Positions 1-6,849 are shown, numbered from the stretch's first letter. The stretch: DNA of 16,275 bases from CAXTSE01 sp035554115 (GCA_035554115.1 DATMIW010000036.1:1-16275); one strand, 5' to 3'. Notes: generated by a model from the sequence alone, not told the origin. Translations and numbers: made by a program.

Positions 1-33
1 TGTCGCATTACGACCGTAGCGGTGGCGTGCTAC

Positions 34-55
34 TAATGCAAATATCTTTGCTTTA
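34..55. promoter_or_regulatory. Imperfect dyad upstream of tetR, candidate operator
   Basis: The core GCAAA-TATC-TTTGC (38-51) is a perfect 5-bp inverted repeat. Extending outwards to 34-55 gives 8 of 9 matching arm positions. It lies just upstream of the TetR-family gene, whose ribosome binding site (AGGA, 56-59) follows directly. TetR regulators often repress themselves through such dyads, so autoregulation is a reasonable inference, but no binding evidence can be seen in the sequence. Confidence 0.4.
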
Positions 56-65
56 GGATGTCCTC

Positions 66-647
66 ATGGCTGTCGCGCAGGTGCAGAGAACGGACGCGCC
101 GAGTCGCCGACCCGGTGGACGGAGCGCCGAGGTGCTGGCGCGCATCCGCTCGTCTGTTGAGGGCCTCATCGCCGAACACGGCGCGGAGTCGCTGACCATC
201 CCGATGCTGGCCAAGCGTGCCGGGGTGCAGCCCTCGAGCCTGTATCGCCGCTGGGGAGACATCGGCTCCCTGCTCAACGAGCTCGCCACCTACAAGCTGG
301 ACCCGAACCGCCCTCTGTCCCTTACCGGCGATTTCGCTGCGGATGTGCGGAGTTGGGCCGCCGAAATCGTCGCCCACTACTCGATCCCCGAGAACGCGGC
401 GATGCTGCGCGCGGGAGCCGCATGCGCCGGTACCCGCGAGTCGGACTGCCTGCGCCATCGACGCGCGGAGGCCGCGGCGATCCTGGAGCAGGCGCGGGAT
501 GCCGGGGACACCACCGTCGAGGACCTCCTCAACCGCGTGACGGCACCGATCATCTACCGGGTGATCTTCTCCCCGTGGGATCTGGATGCGGGGTTCGTGG
601 ATGGGGTGGTTGGGAATTTGGTGCGGGTGCGCGTGGCGGTCGGCTAA
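66..647 (+). CDS. TetR/AcrR-family transcriptional regulator
   Basis: A 193-aa cytoplasmic one-component regulator. After a short basic N-terminal tail, residues about 22-70 form the TetR DNA-binding domain, with the helix-turn-helix around LTIPMLAKRAGVQPSSLYRR (43-62), the usual TetR recognition-helix pattern. The rest is helical and variable, as expected for a ligand-binding and dimerisation domain; the overall form resembles actinobacterial TetR proteins with a TetR_C_11-type C-terminus. The ATG start has AGGA six bases upstream. The ligand cannot be predicted. It lies alone on the plus strand, with the next gene convergent. A dyad precedes it, and a much stronger palindrome with the character of a TetR operator lies 18 bases after the stop, with no gene it could serve. 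The original target gene may have been lost or displaced. Confidence 0.88.
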   Translation: MAVAQVQRTDAPSRRPGGRSAEVLARIRSSVEGLIAEHGAESLTIPMLAKRAGVQPSSLYRRWGDIGSLLNELATYKLDPNRPLSLTGDFAADVRSWAAEIVAHYSIPENAAMLRAGAACAGTRESDCLRHRRAEAAAILEQARDAGDTTVEDLLNRVTAPIIYRVIFSPWDLDAGFVDGVVGNLVRVRVAVG

Positions 648-664
648 CCGTCGGTTGCCGGGTG

Positions 665-700
665 GCTTATTTACACATACGGCCGTAAGCGTAAATAAGC
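665..700. promoter_or_regulatory. 36-bp nested palindrome with promoter-like elements, candidate TetR operator
   Basis: Perfect 10-bp outer arms GCTTATTTAC (665-674) and GTAAATAAGC (691-700) enclose a second perfect palindrome, TACGGCCGTA (678-687). Only the two 3-base spacers break the symmetry. On the plus strand TTTACA (670-675), a 16-base spacer and TAAATA (692-697) make a plausible -35/-10 pair; the minus strand has an equivalent pair (TTTACG/TAAATA). A TACGGCCGTA-type centre in an AT-rich palindrome is typical of TetR-family operators. It could instead be an AT-rich bidirectional terminator or a recombination target. Confidence 0.5.
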
Positions 701-879
701 GACGTCGTTATCCCCGCTTAAGGAACCTGCTAGCGCACCCCGGCGCCTTGCCTCTGCGCGAATTCGGGATCTGGACTGGGAATGCTTAGGCGCATTCGTC
801 TCTCCTGCATCCCCGGCAGATTGAGCCGCCGTCATGTCCATGACGTCGACAGTCATTCAGTGCCTCCTTGACACTCGCG
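701..879. other. Intergenic stretch with stacked GTCAT/ATGAC dyads
   Basis: No credible gene. Right after the 36-bp palindrome the TAAGC/GCTTA motif recurs at 715-720 (CGCTTA), facing the arm at 696-701. At 831-844 GTCATG-TC-CATGAC is a perfect 6-bp dyad, and a further GTCAT at 852-856 makes three related half-sites. This is downstream of the minus-strand nuclease gene, but there is no T-run to support an intrinsic terminator. Confidence 0.35.
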
Positions 880-1617
880 CTACTGCGCGGCCTCCGCCGC
901 GATGTGCCCGGAGAACGCAGCAACAAATCGCTTGATGCTCGTTACGTCGCTCATGTCGCCAAACTCACCGCGGACGCCGTCGAGGCGCGTTGAAGTAACA
1001 ACGGAAGCCTCTGTGTAGAGGTTTTCTTGAACCAATCTGCGGCACAGGATCTCGTAGCGCTGAAGGTACGAGGCGTTCTTGAATTCAGAAAAGGTCGCAA
1101 AATGACGGGAACTATCACGCTGGCCCGGACGGCGTGACTCGGGCGCGTCCTCGACCAGCATTAGCCATCCCACAAATGGGCGCGACTGCTCGCCGAATGC
1201 GCCCTCTCGATACGCAGTCCACAGGTCATGGGCGGTGCCGATAGCTTCTTCAGTCCGATTGTTGAAGTTGTTTCCAAACGAGGGCCCGATCTGGCTCTTG
1301 AGTTCGATTGCGGCAACGAGCTTGCCACGCCGGAGGACGAGCAGATCCCAATCCTTAGTCGGTCGGAAGTACCCCGGAAGCGTCACCAACCCCTTGGACG
1401 TATGGACCTGAGCATCAAACAATCCGTTGGCCTCAACAAGCTCAGCTATCAAGCGCACGAACCCGTCCATGTTCTTGCCTGAGGTAACACCAGCTCGCTC
1501 ACCTTGATCTGCTTGTCCGCTCTCAGCCTGTTTCAGAGCGGCGGCAGTCCTAGTTGCCCAGAAGAGATGTACTGCATCCGCCGTCTTGGTTTCGTAGTCC
1601 GCAAGGTCGATGCCCAT
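880..1617 (-). CDS. Type II restriction endonuclease, XhoI/PaeR7I family (predicted site CTCGAG)
   Basis: A 245-aa protein, the usual length for XhoI/PaeR7I nucleases (about 245 aa). A PD-(D/E)xK-type core is visible: PTKDWD at 86-91, then ELK at 105-107 at the end of a hydrophobic strand (KLVAAIELK), which would supply the metal-binding acidic residues and the catalytic lysine. By family it should cut unmethylated CTCGAG in incoming DNA; the specificity is inferred, not visible. The start codon shares its A with the methylase stop (TAATG), so translation is probably coupled and the nuclease follows the methylase on one mRNA. I see no controller-protein gene. Base composition is clearly less GC-rich than in the right half of the window, which fits horizontal transfer. 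Confidence 0.85.
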   Translation of the reverse strand: MGIDLADYETKTADAVHLFWATRTAAALKQAESGQADQGERAGVTSGKNMDGFVRLIAELVEANGLFDAQVHTSKGLVTLPGYFRPTKDWDLLVLRRGKLVAAIELKSQIGPSFGNNFNNRTEEAIGTAHDLWTAYREGAFGEQSRPFVGWLMLVEDAPESRRPGQRDSSRHFATFSEFKNASYLQRYEILCRRLVQENLYTEASVVTSTRLDGVRGEFGDMSDVTSIKRFVAAFSGHIAAEAAQ

Positions 1618-3317
1618 TACTCGGTTTCTCCTAGGAACGCGAGGGCTCCACCTTCAAGTTGATAAATGCGTTCAAGAAGCGCCGTGTCGAGCTTCGCCCC
1701 CGACTCTCCAGCCTCGCTCATCAGACGTTGATCGGCCACTGACACATCTGCCCACTCGGGCACTCGAATCCGCTTAAGGTTCTGCGCTTGGAACCGCAGG
1801 TAACCCCTGCCGATCTTCACCGAGTAGGCCTCCACAAAGAGATGGGCGATGCCCGAGCGAAGGACAGCCTGCAGAGCACGCAAATTCCACTTGCTCGAAG
1901 TGATGAAGTACAGGTTGTGATGGGGGTAGAGCGTTCCCGGATCGTAGGCGATAGCGTCGCCGTCACCCTTGATATCAGGGATGAGAAGCTTCTCTTCCCA
2001 GGTCAGGCTCGGTGTGATGCGATCGATCGTCTTGTACCAGCGGACTGCAACGTTGTCCTTTGCGGTGTGTCTCTTTTCGAGCGCTGCACGATGGCGTTCA
2101 AGGTGCGCCGCGAGACGCGGGTACTTGGCAAGGTCAACAAGCGGCCCCTCGTCAGTGTAGGGATTGACGATTCCCTTGCCAGTCCATTGCAGTTGTCCGT
2201 TCGGCACATCCTTGTTTGTTGCGAGTGGCAACTTGCGGTCGTCCTCGACATCTAGTTCATCGATCGGGGCGATGAAGGCCTTGTCATGGCCAGTAGCCAC
2301 ACCGATGCCGATTCGACAGCCAGCCTCACCAAGAGTGGGGAACTTTGCCTCCATGTGGCGAATAATTGGCAGTTGGTGCGTGATGCTGAGCAACCAGGGA
2401 GCGCTTCCGTTGGCGACGCGATCGACCTCGTGAACTGCAGCCAGCTTGCCCGTGCCGGCCGGCGAGACAAGCGCATCAATCAGCTCTTGCAAATGAGCCT
2501 GTTCGGCTGACTCAGCCTTAGCAACGCGGCTCGGTCCAGTCACCTCGCGTTGAATCACCGTGATCGACGGGTAGGCACCCACGCCCACCTCAAAGGCTTC
2601 TACGCCGTACATGTCGACGTAGTCGCGCAGGTGAAAACCGGACGCAACTTTCTGACGAAGGGCTCGCCCGTACTCGTTCTTCACCCACGCATCGGCACAT
2701 ATGAAGCTTAGCTTGCCCCGCGGCGCAAGCGCATCAAGTGACTTCTCGATGAATGGAACGTAGAGATCCGCACGCCCGACCATCGTTCGGAAAGTCGACC
2801 TATAGGCCGCCAACAGGTCTGGCTCAATGAGCTCTTGACGGACATAGGGAGGATTGCCGATCACGAAGTCGAAGTGCTGGTCGAATTTGACCCACAGATA
2901 GTCCGCGTTGATCAGCCAAGCATCGGCAAGCCGCGCAGCCTCAAAGTCGGTGAAGCCCTCGGACTGCAGATGAACCCGTAGTTCGCGCTTGAACACCGCG
3001 AACGTGACGGTGTCCAGTTCGACAGCCCGAATCGCGTTCAAGAGGGTCGCATAATCCGGCCGCGCAGGGTCCGCTCGCCAGCTAGTGATAAGTCGATCAA
3101 TCGCAGTCAGCAGGAACCGACCGCCGCCGAAAGACGGTTCGAGAAGTGTCTTCTCGTGAAGAGCGTGAGATGCGTCGTAACCGATGAGATCAAGCATGAA
3201 GTCAACGACCGATTGCTTGGTAAAGATTGCCCCCCGCTTCTTCTCCTCATGGCCATAGCTGGGCGTAAGAGTACCGGGCGCCGCCTCGGGGTAGAGCAGA
3301 AGTGTGGGACTCGTCAT
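1617..3317 (-). CDS. Type II N6-adenine DNA methyltransferase (Eco57I-type, XhoI/PaeR7I partner)
   Basis: A 566-aa gamma-class methyltransferase that should protect the host by methylating adenine in the site cut by the adjacent nuclease. Motifs appear in gamma order: motif X-like GAIFTKQSVVDFML (29-42), the SAM-binding motif I as LEPSFGGGRFL (59-69), and the catalytic motif IV NPPY (155-158) in FVIGNPPYVRQEL. The C-terminal half resembles the TaqI-like target-recognition region, including PHHNLYFITSS and GRGYLRFQAQNLKRI. Length fits the M.XhoI/M.PaeR7I group (about 530-570 aa). The ATG is preceded by AAGGGA at good spacing. A small dyad lies only 8 bases upstream of the start, so methylase expression may be controlled there. 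It is first in the two-gene operon, so methylation can be set up before cutting. Confidence 0.9.
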   Translation of the reverse strand: MTSPTLLLYPEAAPGTLTPSYGHEEKKRGAIFTKQSVVDFMLDLIGYDASHALHEKTLLEPSFGGGRFLLTAIDRLITSWRADPARPDYATLLNAIRAVELDTVTFAVFKRELRVHLQSEGFTDFEAARLADAWLINADYLWVKFDQHFDFVIGNPPYVRQELIEPDLLAAYRSTFRTMVGRADLYVPFIEKSLDALAPRGKLSFICADAWVKNEYGRALRQKVASGFHLRDYVDMYGVEAFEVGVGAYPSITVIQREVTGPSRVAKAESAEQAHLQELIDALVSPAGTGKLAAVHEVDRVANGSAPWLLSITHQLPIIRHMEAKFPTLGEAGCRIGIGVATGHDKAFIAPIDELDVEDDRKLPLATNKDVPNGQLQWTGKGIVNPYTDEGPLVDLAKYPRLAAHLERHRAALEKRHTAKDNVAVRWYKTIDRITPSLTWEEKLLIPDIKGDGDAIAYDPGTLYPHHNLYFITSSKWNLRALQAVLRSGIAHLFVEAYSVKIGRGYLRFQAQNLKRIRVPEWADVSVADQRLMSEAGESGAKLDTALLERIYQLEGGALAFLGETE

Positions 3318-3325
3318 AGTCCCTT

Positions 3326-3338
3326 CAGAGTAGCTCTG
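3326..3338 (-). promoter_or_regulatory. Small dyad next to the methylase ribosome binding site
   Basis: CAGAG-TAG-CTCTG is a perfect 5-bp inverted repeat ending 8 bases upstream of the methylase ATG, touching the ribosome binding site (AAGGGA). As RNA it would form a small hairpin; as DNA it could be an operator for autorepression by the methylase. The function is inferred from position only. Confidence 0.3.
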
Positions 3339-3438
3339 GGGACAGACACACAGGCCGCGACCTGACCGGGTGTCACTTGGCGCCGAGAAGGCAAAGAAGT
3401 CCGGCGAAGGGGTCAGTTCTAAGTTTTGCCTCTACAGA

Positions 3439-3462
3439 CGCGCCACTAAAACGTGAGGCGCG
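3439..3462 (-). terminator. Hairpin after the MazG-like gene
   Basis: CGCGCC (3439-3444) pairs perfectly with GGCGCG (3457-3462) across a 12-base loop, starting 5 bases beyond the stop codon of the minus-strand MazG-like gene. No T-run follows, so it is a possible terminator or 3'-end stabiliser rather than a classical intrinsic terminator. Confidence 0.4.
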
Positions 3463-3467
3463 AAATC

Positions 3468-3788
3468 TCAAAGGGCGTCATATTTGTCGCTTCGCCCACG
3501 AGCTTTGTCGACCGGGTACTTCTCACGGGTCAGAGCCAACTTGTCGAGCACGATCTGGTCGGGGTCGGCGCCGATCTTGTCAGCGAGCAAGAAGCAGTAG
3601 GTCAGGATGTCGGCTAGCTCTTCTCGGATCCGATCGGCGGCGGCGTCGGCGCTCCATTGGAAGCATTCGAGTAGTTCCGCGGCCTCGATTGAGATGCTCT
3701 TCGCGAGGTTTTCGGGGCTATGGAATTGTGCCCAATCTCGCTCGGCGACGAAGGCGGCGAGGGCATCGCGGACAGGCTGGTCGGGCAT
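3468..3788 (-). CDS. MazG-like nucleotide pyrophosphohydrolase
   Basis: A 106-aa single-domain protein of the MazG-like/RS21-C6 (dCTPase-type) all-alpha NTP pyrophosphatase superfamily. The EXXE-EXXD metal-binding signature is complete: EAAE at 35-38 and ELAD at 57-60. The family pattern RDWAQFHSPENLAKSI (17-32), followed by LLECFQW (39-45), is typical of the short actinobacterial and phage-type members. These enzymes hydrolyse (d)NTPs to (d)NMP and pyrophosphate; the substrate here is unknown, with house-cleaning or nucleotide depletion during phage attack as options. There is no ribosome binding site. A TACGTT box ends exactly six bases before the ATG, which suggests a leaderless mRNA. It lies between the RM pair and an unknown gene, all on the minus strand. 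Confidence 0.85.
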   Translation of the reverse strand: MPDQPVRDALAAFVAERDWAQFHSPENLAKSISIEAAELLECFQWSADAAADRIREELADILTYCFLLADKIGADPDQIVLDKLALTREKYPVDKARGRSDKYDAL

Positions 3789-3794
3789 GCGGTC

Positions 3795-3800
3795 AACGTA
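3795..3800 (-). promoter_or_regulatory. -10 box for leaderless MazG-like mRNA
   Basis: TACGTT on the minus strand fits TAnnnT and is separated by six bases (GACCGC) from the ATG at 3788, so transcription would start at or next to the start codon. No Shine-Dalgarno sequence is seen, and no good -35 is obvious. The same spacing occurs before three other genes in the window. Confidence 0.4.
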
Positions 3801-3920
3801 TCAGGCGGTTGTTGGTTGACCGCTTTCCGAGATGACCTGTCCGAGATTCATCATCAATTCTTCCGGGACGGCCAAACCGTCAGCCTTCCGCTTGAGCGAG
3901 ACTAGTGCTACATGGCGCGA

Positions 3921-4001
3921 CTAGCGGCTCTCGTTCCGTCCCTCGCGCAGGATCTCAATCGCTAAGTCGTGGACTCGCAGACGCGGGTAGTACCTCCGCT
4001 T
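3921..4001 (-). other. In-frame coding-like tail after the amber stop of the 169-aa gene
   Basis: Reading on past the TAG at 4002-4004 in the same frame gives 26 codons of plausible protein (KRRYYPRLRVHDLAIEIL..., ending REGRNESR) before another TAG at 3921-3923. The tail repeats LAIE, found just before the first stop, because an 11-base motif (CTCAATCGCTA on the plus strand) occurs at both 3954 and 4011. It is either a readthrough extension, the remains of a longer gene, or a local duplication. The rest of 3805-3920 holds no recognisable gene. Confidence 0.35.
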
Positions 4002-4511
4002 CTAGGCGACCTCAATCGCTAGTCCACTGTTCACCTTGGCTAGGAGCCCGACCTTCCAAGGCTGCGCGGAGTTGCTGCGAAGGGAGTCAAGCAACTCCGC
4101 TGGATCAACATGCTGGCCGATCGCTGCATCAGACTCGGGCCGGTGCTGCGCAGTCATCTGGCCGCGGTAGATCTTGACCGAGCGGTTCAGTTCGATCGCG
4201 CGAATACAGACCGCTCGGTTGTAGTAGTGAAGGAACTGGCCGTCGCCTAGGCGGACGGCCGCGTCTTGCTTGTTGACTCGATTGCCGTTCGCCTGGTGGT
4301 CCGTAAATATATCACCGGCCAGGAACGCCTCAGCCAGCGAGTCGGGTGTGCCGTCGGAGATCGCTTCGCGGAGGGCCGAGTGATACTGCCCTTCGCTGCC
4401 GCTGTTCGCCACTGCGCTGGCGAACACCTCTCCCGCGGACGCATCGCCCTCGAACTCCGAGAGCATGGTCTCGCGAAGGCCCGCGTCGTCGTCCTTGAGC
4501 ATGAATGACAT
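4002..4511 (-). CDS. Hypothetical protein in defence cluster
   Basis: A 169-aa soluble, acidic protein with no signal peptide or membrane segment and no function I can name. The best-patterned part is the C-terminal half: GQFLHYYNRAVCIRAIE (91-107), then VKIYRGQ, HRPESDAAIG, DPAELLDSLRS and finally NSGLAIEVA. That arrangement of an invariant-looking YYNR, YRG and RPES suggests a conserved small family. The ATG at 4511 has GGAC seven bases upstream; the second ATG at 4502 is served by AGGA about ten bases upstream and may be the true start. The stop is an amber codon followed in frame by further coding-like sequence. It is divergent from the AAA ATPase gene, 177 bases away, and on the same strand as the MazG-like and RM genes, so a role in defence is possible by association only. 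Confidence 0.6.
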   Translation of the reverse strand: MSFMLKDDDAGLRETMLSEFEGDASAGEVFASAVANSGSEGQYHSALREAISDGTPDSLAEAFLAGDIFTDHQANGNRVNKQDAAVRLGDGQFLHYYNRAVCIRAIELNRSVKIYRGQMTAQHRPESDAAIGQHVDPAELLDSLRSNSAQPWKVGLLAKVNSGLAIEVA

Positions 4512-4672
4512 GTCCTGGTCCGTTCTATCGCGATTCCAGACGACTCGCTTGGCGTAAATGGGTCATTCCGCGATCATCCAACGTTATTGCGTGGGCCCGT
4601 TCGGCGCCACATCCCTTGACCTGTAGTTGCCGGATGGGACTGCTGACCGTATTCAGCGACATGAGGCGCTGC

Positions 4673-4678
4673 CATAAT
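4673..4678 (+). promoter_or_regulatory. -10-like box before the AAA ATPase gene
   Basis: CATAAT lies 10 bases upstream of the ATG at 4689, and no ribosome binding site is present, so the mRNA leader would be only about 3-4 bases. No convincing -35 at 16-18 bases is seen. This is weak evidence for near-leaderless transcription. Confidence 0.3.
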
Positions 4679-4688
4679 CACTTGCATC

Positions 4689-5996
4689 ATGCGAACACCG
4701 CAATCTGACGAGCAGCAGGACGATTTGGCTGCTAGCCAACAAATCTCTATCCAGATTTCACACTGCAACAACCTGGAGACTGCCGGCATTACCCTGATGC
4801 AGTCGGCGTTGAACATTAAATACGGGCCGAACGGCATCGGCAAGAGCACGATTGCTCGAGCGCTGACCCTGCGAGCTGAAGGAGGCGAAGCGCTTAAAGC
4901 ACTCACTCCGTTCAAGTATCGCGAGGGAACGGACCATCCGCGGCCCACGGTGACTGGTGCCGACGAGATCCAAAGCGTGTTGACCTTCGACGATCAGTAC
5001 GTGTCGCAGTTCGTCTTCCAGCGCGACGAGGTGCTACTGAACAGTTTCGAGATCTTCATTAACACCGAAGAGTACCGAACCGGAATCGAGGAGATCGAGC
5101 AACTCTTCGCTGCTCTTCAGGAGACATTCGTCGAGCAGGCAGAGTTCAATGATGCGGTGCACGCCTTCACTCACCTCTGCGACGTCTTCGGTGTGACTAA
5201 GGCCGGTGCGTTGTCGAAGAGCACCAAGGGCTACAAGGCCATGGCCGTCGGCGGAAAGCTCAAGAACATCCCCGAGCCGTTGAAGGGCTACACGGGCTTC
5301 CTTCAAAGCAATGACCCTGCAGGTTGGATCGGGTGGCAATCAAAAGGCATGGGCTTCCTTGAGCTCTCGGACAATTGCCCGTTCTGCTCGACCGAGGGTG
5401 TCGACAAGGAGACTGCTGAACTCGTCTCGAAGGAGTACGAGACCGCGACGGTGAAGAACATGAGCCTCCTGCGCGCGGCCGTCGATACCGTGGGCCACTA
5501 CTTCGAGCCGTCCTACTTGGAACAGCTCAACGAGATGCTTACCTCGATCACGGAGCCGGCCCCCGAGCAGTTGCAGTTCCTTGCGACTCTCCGTGGAGAA
5601 GTTGACGTGTTCCTCGACCGTCTCCGGACGTTGCGCGGGCTCGCGTTCCATACCCTCCGAGACGAAGACAAGGTGGACGAGTACCTCTCGGGCCTCAAGG
5701 TCAACCTCGGGCTACTACGCTCGCTCAATTCTGACGCAACCCGCTCAGTCGTCACTCTGATCAACGAGAAGCTCGATCACGTGTCGGCTCAGATATCGAT
5801 CGTCAAGCAACGCATCGGGCAACAGCGTGCTCGGGTCATCAAGCTCATCGAGGCAAACCAGCGGCAGATCAACTCGTTCCTTACCTCTGCCGGATACCGA
5901 TACCAAGTCCGCATCGTGCCATCTGAGGACACTTATCGGATGCTCATCGAGCATCAAGATCTCCCGGGCCACCTTGATTCGGCCACAACCATCTGA
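4689..5996 (+). CDS. N-terminal part of the split AAA ATPase (Walker A, CPFC)
   Basis: 435 aa. The start fits the family: the N-terminus reaches the first strand (SIQISHCNNLE) and then LNIKYGPNGIGKSTIA, the P-loop, by residue 56. A Q-loop-like stretch FDDQYVSQFVFQRD (100-113) follows. Helical arms surround CPFC at 230-233, placed as the zinc hook is in Rad50 and RloC. The last residues (HLDSATTI) are already past the frameshift point or at its edge. This part alone cannot hydrolyse ATP, since it lacks the signature and Walker B, so on its own it would probably be inactive. Confidence 0.6.
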   Translation: MRTPQSDEQQDDLAASQQISIQISHCNNLETAGITLMQSALNIKYGPNGIGKSTIARALTLRAEGGEALKALTPFKYREGTDHPRPTVTGADEIQSVLTFDDQYVSQFVFQRDEVLLNSFEIFINTEEYRTGIEEIEQLFAALQETFVEQAEFNDAVHAFTHLCDVFGVTKAGALSKSTKGYKAMAVGGKLKNIPEPLKGYTGFLQSNDPAGWIGWQSKGMGFLELSDNCPFCSTEGVDKETAELVSKEYETATVKNMSLLRAAVDTVGHYFEPSYLEQLNEMLTSITEPAPEQLQFLATLRGEVDVFLDRLRTLRGLAFHTLRDEDKVDEYLSGLKVNLGLLRSLNSDATRSVVTLINEKLDHVSAQISIVKQRIGQQRARVIKLIEANQRQINSFLTSAGYRYQVRIVPSEDTYRMLIEHQDLPGHLDSATTI

Positions 5997-6034
5997 GCTT
6001 TGGCGAACGGAACGCCTTTGCTCTCGTACTGTTC

Positions 6035-6835
6035 ATGTATCAGGTGCGTCACGACAAGCCCGACTTGGTGGTGCTGGACGATCCGGTGTCCAGTTTTGAC
6101 CAAACCAAGAAGTTCGCGATCTTGCACGAACTGTTCAGGGGCAAGCACAGCATCCGTGGTCAGACGACTCTCATGCTCACCCATGACCTCGAGCCCGCTA
6201 TCGACATTGTTCGAATTTCAACCTCTCGACTCTTTGCCGCAGCAAGCCCGGTCGCACACTTCCTGACCAGCCGCGCCGGGATGATCACGGAGAAGCCGAT
6301 CTTGAAATCGGACATCAAGACATTCGGCGAGGTCTGCGACGCCAACATCGCCGCGGCCTCGGATGAGGTGATCAAGGTCATTTACCTGAGGCGGAAATTC
6401 GAGATTCTCGGAATCTCCGACTCGACTTCTGACGTCCTTTCGAGTCTTCTGCATCTTCGTGGAGTTCCGGATCGTCCGACCGGGGGCGGGGCGCGTGAGC
6501 CGCTCGAGCAAGCCGAAGTAGCAGCTGCGGTCGTGGGAATCAGCAGGGAGCTACCGGGGTTCGACTACGACCGCCTAGTCGGTGAGCTTCGGGACCTGGA
6601 GACTTTGAAGGCAAAGTTCGCGGCCACCGATGTCGGCTACGAGAAGGTCCAGATCTTCCGCATGTTGCTCGAAATCGAAGAGCCGGAGGACGACGACACA
6701 TTCAACAAGTTCGTGAACGAGACCTTCCACATTGAGAACGAGTACGTGATGCAGCTCGATCCCCGTGAGTTTGATTCTGTGCCGGAGTTCGTCGTTGATG
6801 AATGCACCCGGCAGGTTGCTCTCATGGGGACTTGA
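6035..6835 (+). CDS. C-terminal part of the split AAA ATPase (Walker B, H-loop)
   Basis: 266 aa from the first ATG in this frame; there is no ribosome binding site, and this ATG cuts off the ABC signature encoded just upstream (from 5990), so it is unlikely to be a natural start. Walker B is LVVLDDPVSSFD (11-22) and the switch histidine lies in LMLTHD (46-51). The rest is helical: VIKVIYLRRKFEILG (112-126), then SSLLH (136-140), and a conserved-looking end FVNETFHIENEYVMQLDP (226-243). R119-x3-E123 and H140 could be compared with the Arg/Glu/His triad of PrrC/RloC anticodon nucleases, but this is only a candidate. Part of the same gene as the upstream frame. Confidence 0.6.
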   Translation: MYQVRHDKPDLVVLDDPVSSFDQTKKFAILHELFRGKHSIRGQTTLMLTHDLEPAIDIVRISTSRLFAAASPVAHFLTSRAGMITEKPILKSDIKTFGEVCDANIAAASDEVIKVIYLRRKFEILGISDSTSDVLSSLLHLRGVPDRPTGGGAREPLEQAEVAAAVVGISRELPGFDYDRLVGELRDLETLKAKFAATDVGYEKVQIFRMLLEIEEPEDDDTFNKFVNETFHIENEYVMQLDPREFDSVPEFVVDECTRQVALMGT

Positions 6836-6849
6836 GGTTGCTCCTACGC

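Larger units (their letters stand above)
4689..6835 (+). pseudogene. RloC/PrrC-like AAA ATPase gene interrupted by a frameshift
   Basis: Two adjoining reading frames together encode one ABC-type ATPase of about 715 aa, near the size of RloC. The first holds Walker A (GPNGIGKST, residues 46-54) and a CPFC motif (230-233) that could be a zinc hook between helical arms. The second holds the ABC signature HLSFGERNAFAL, Walker B LVVLDDPVSSFD and the H-loop LTHD. The frame moves by -1 near 5978-5996: the first frame stops at TGA 5994-5996, while the signature begins at CAT 5990 in the other frame. No slippery heptamer is seen. One missing base (true mutation or sequencing error) explains it best. 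Proteins of this AAA_13-like group are NTP-gated effectors, some cutting tRNA anticodons. With the RM system nearby, a defence role is likely if the gene is intact. Confidence 0.7.

Noticed and set aside
5978..5996. Programmed -1 frameshift signal
   Set aside because: The bases read G-GCC-ACA-ACC-ATC-TGA and contain no slippery heptamer; no strong downstream pseudoknot was evident. A lost base is simpler, though experiment could overturn this.
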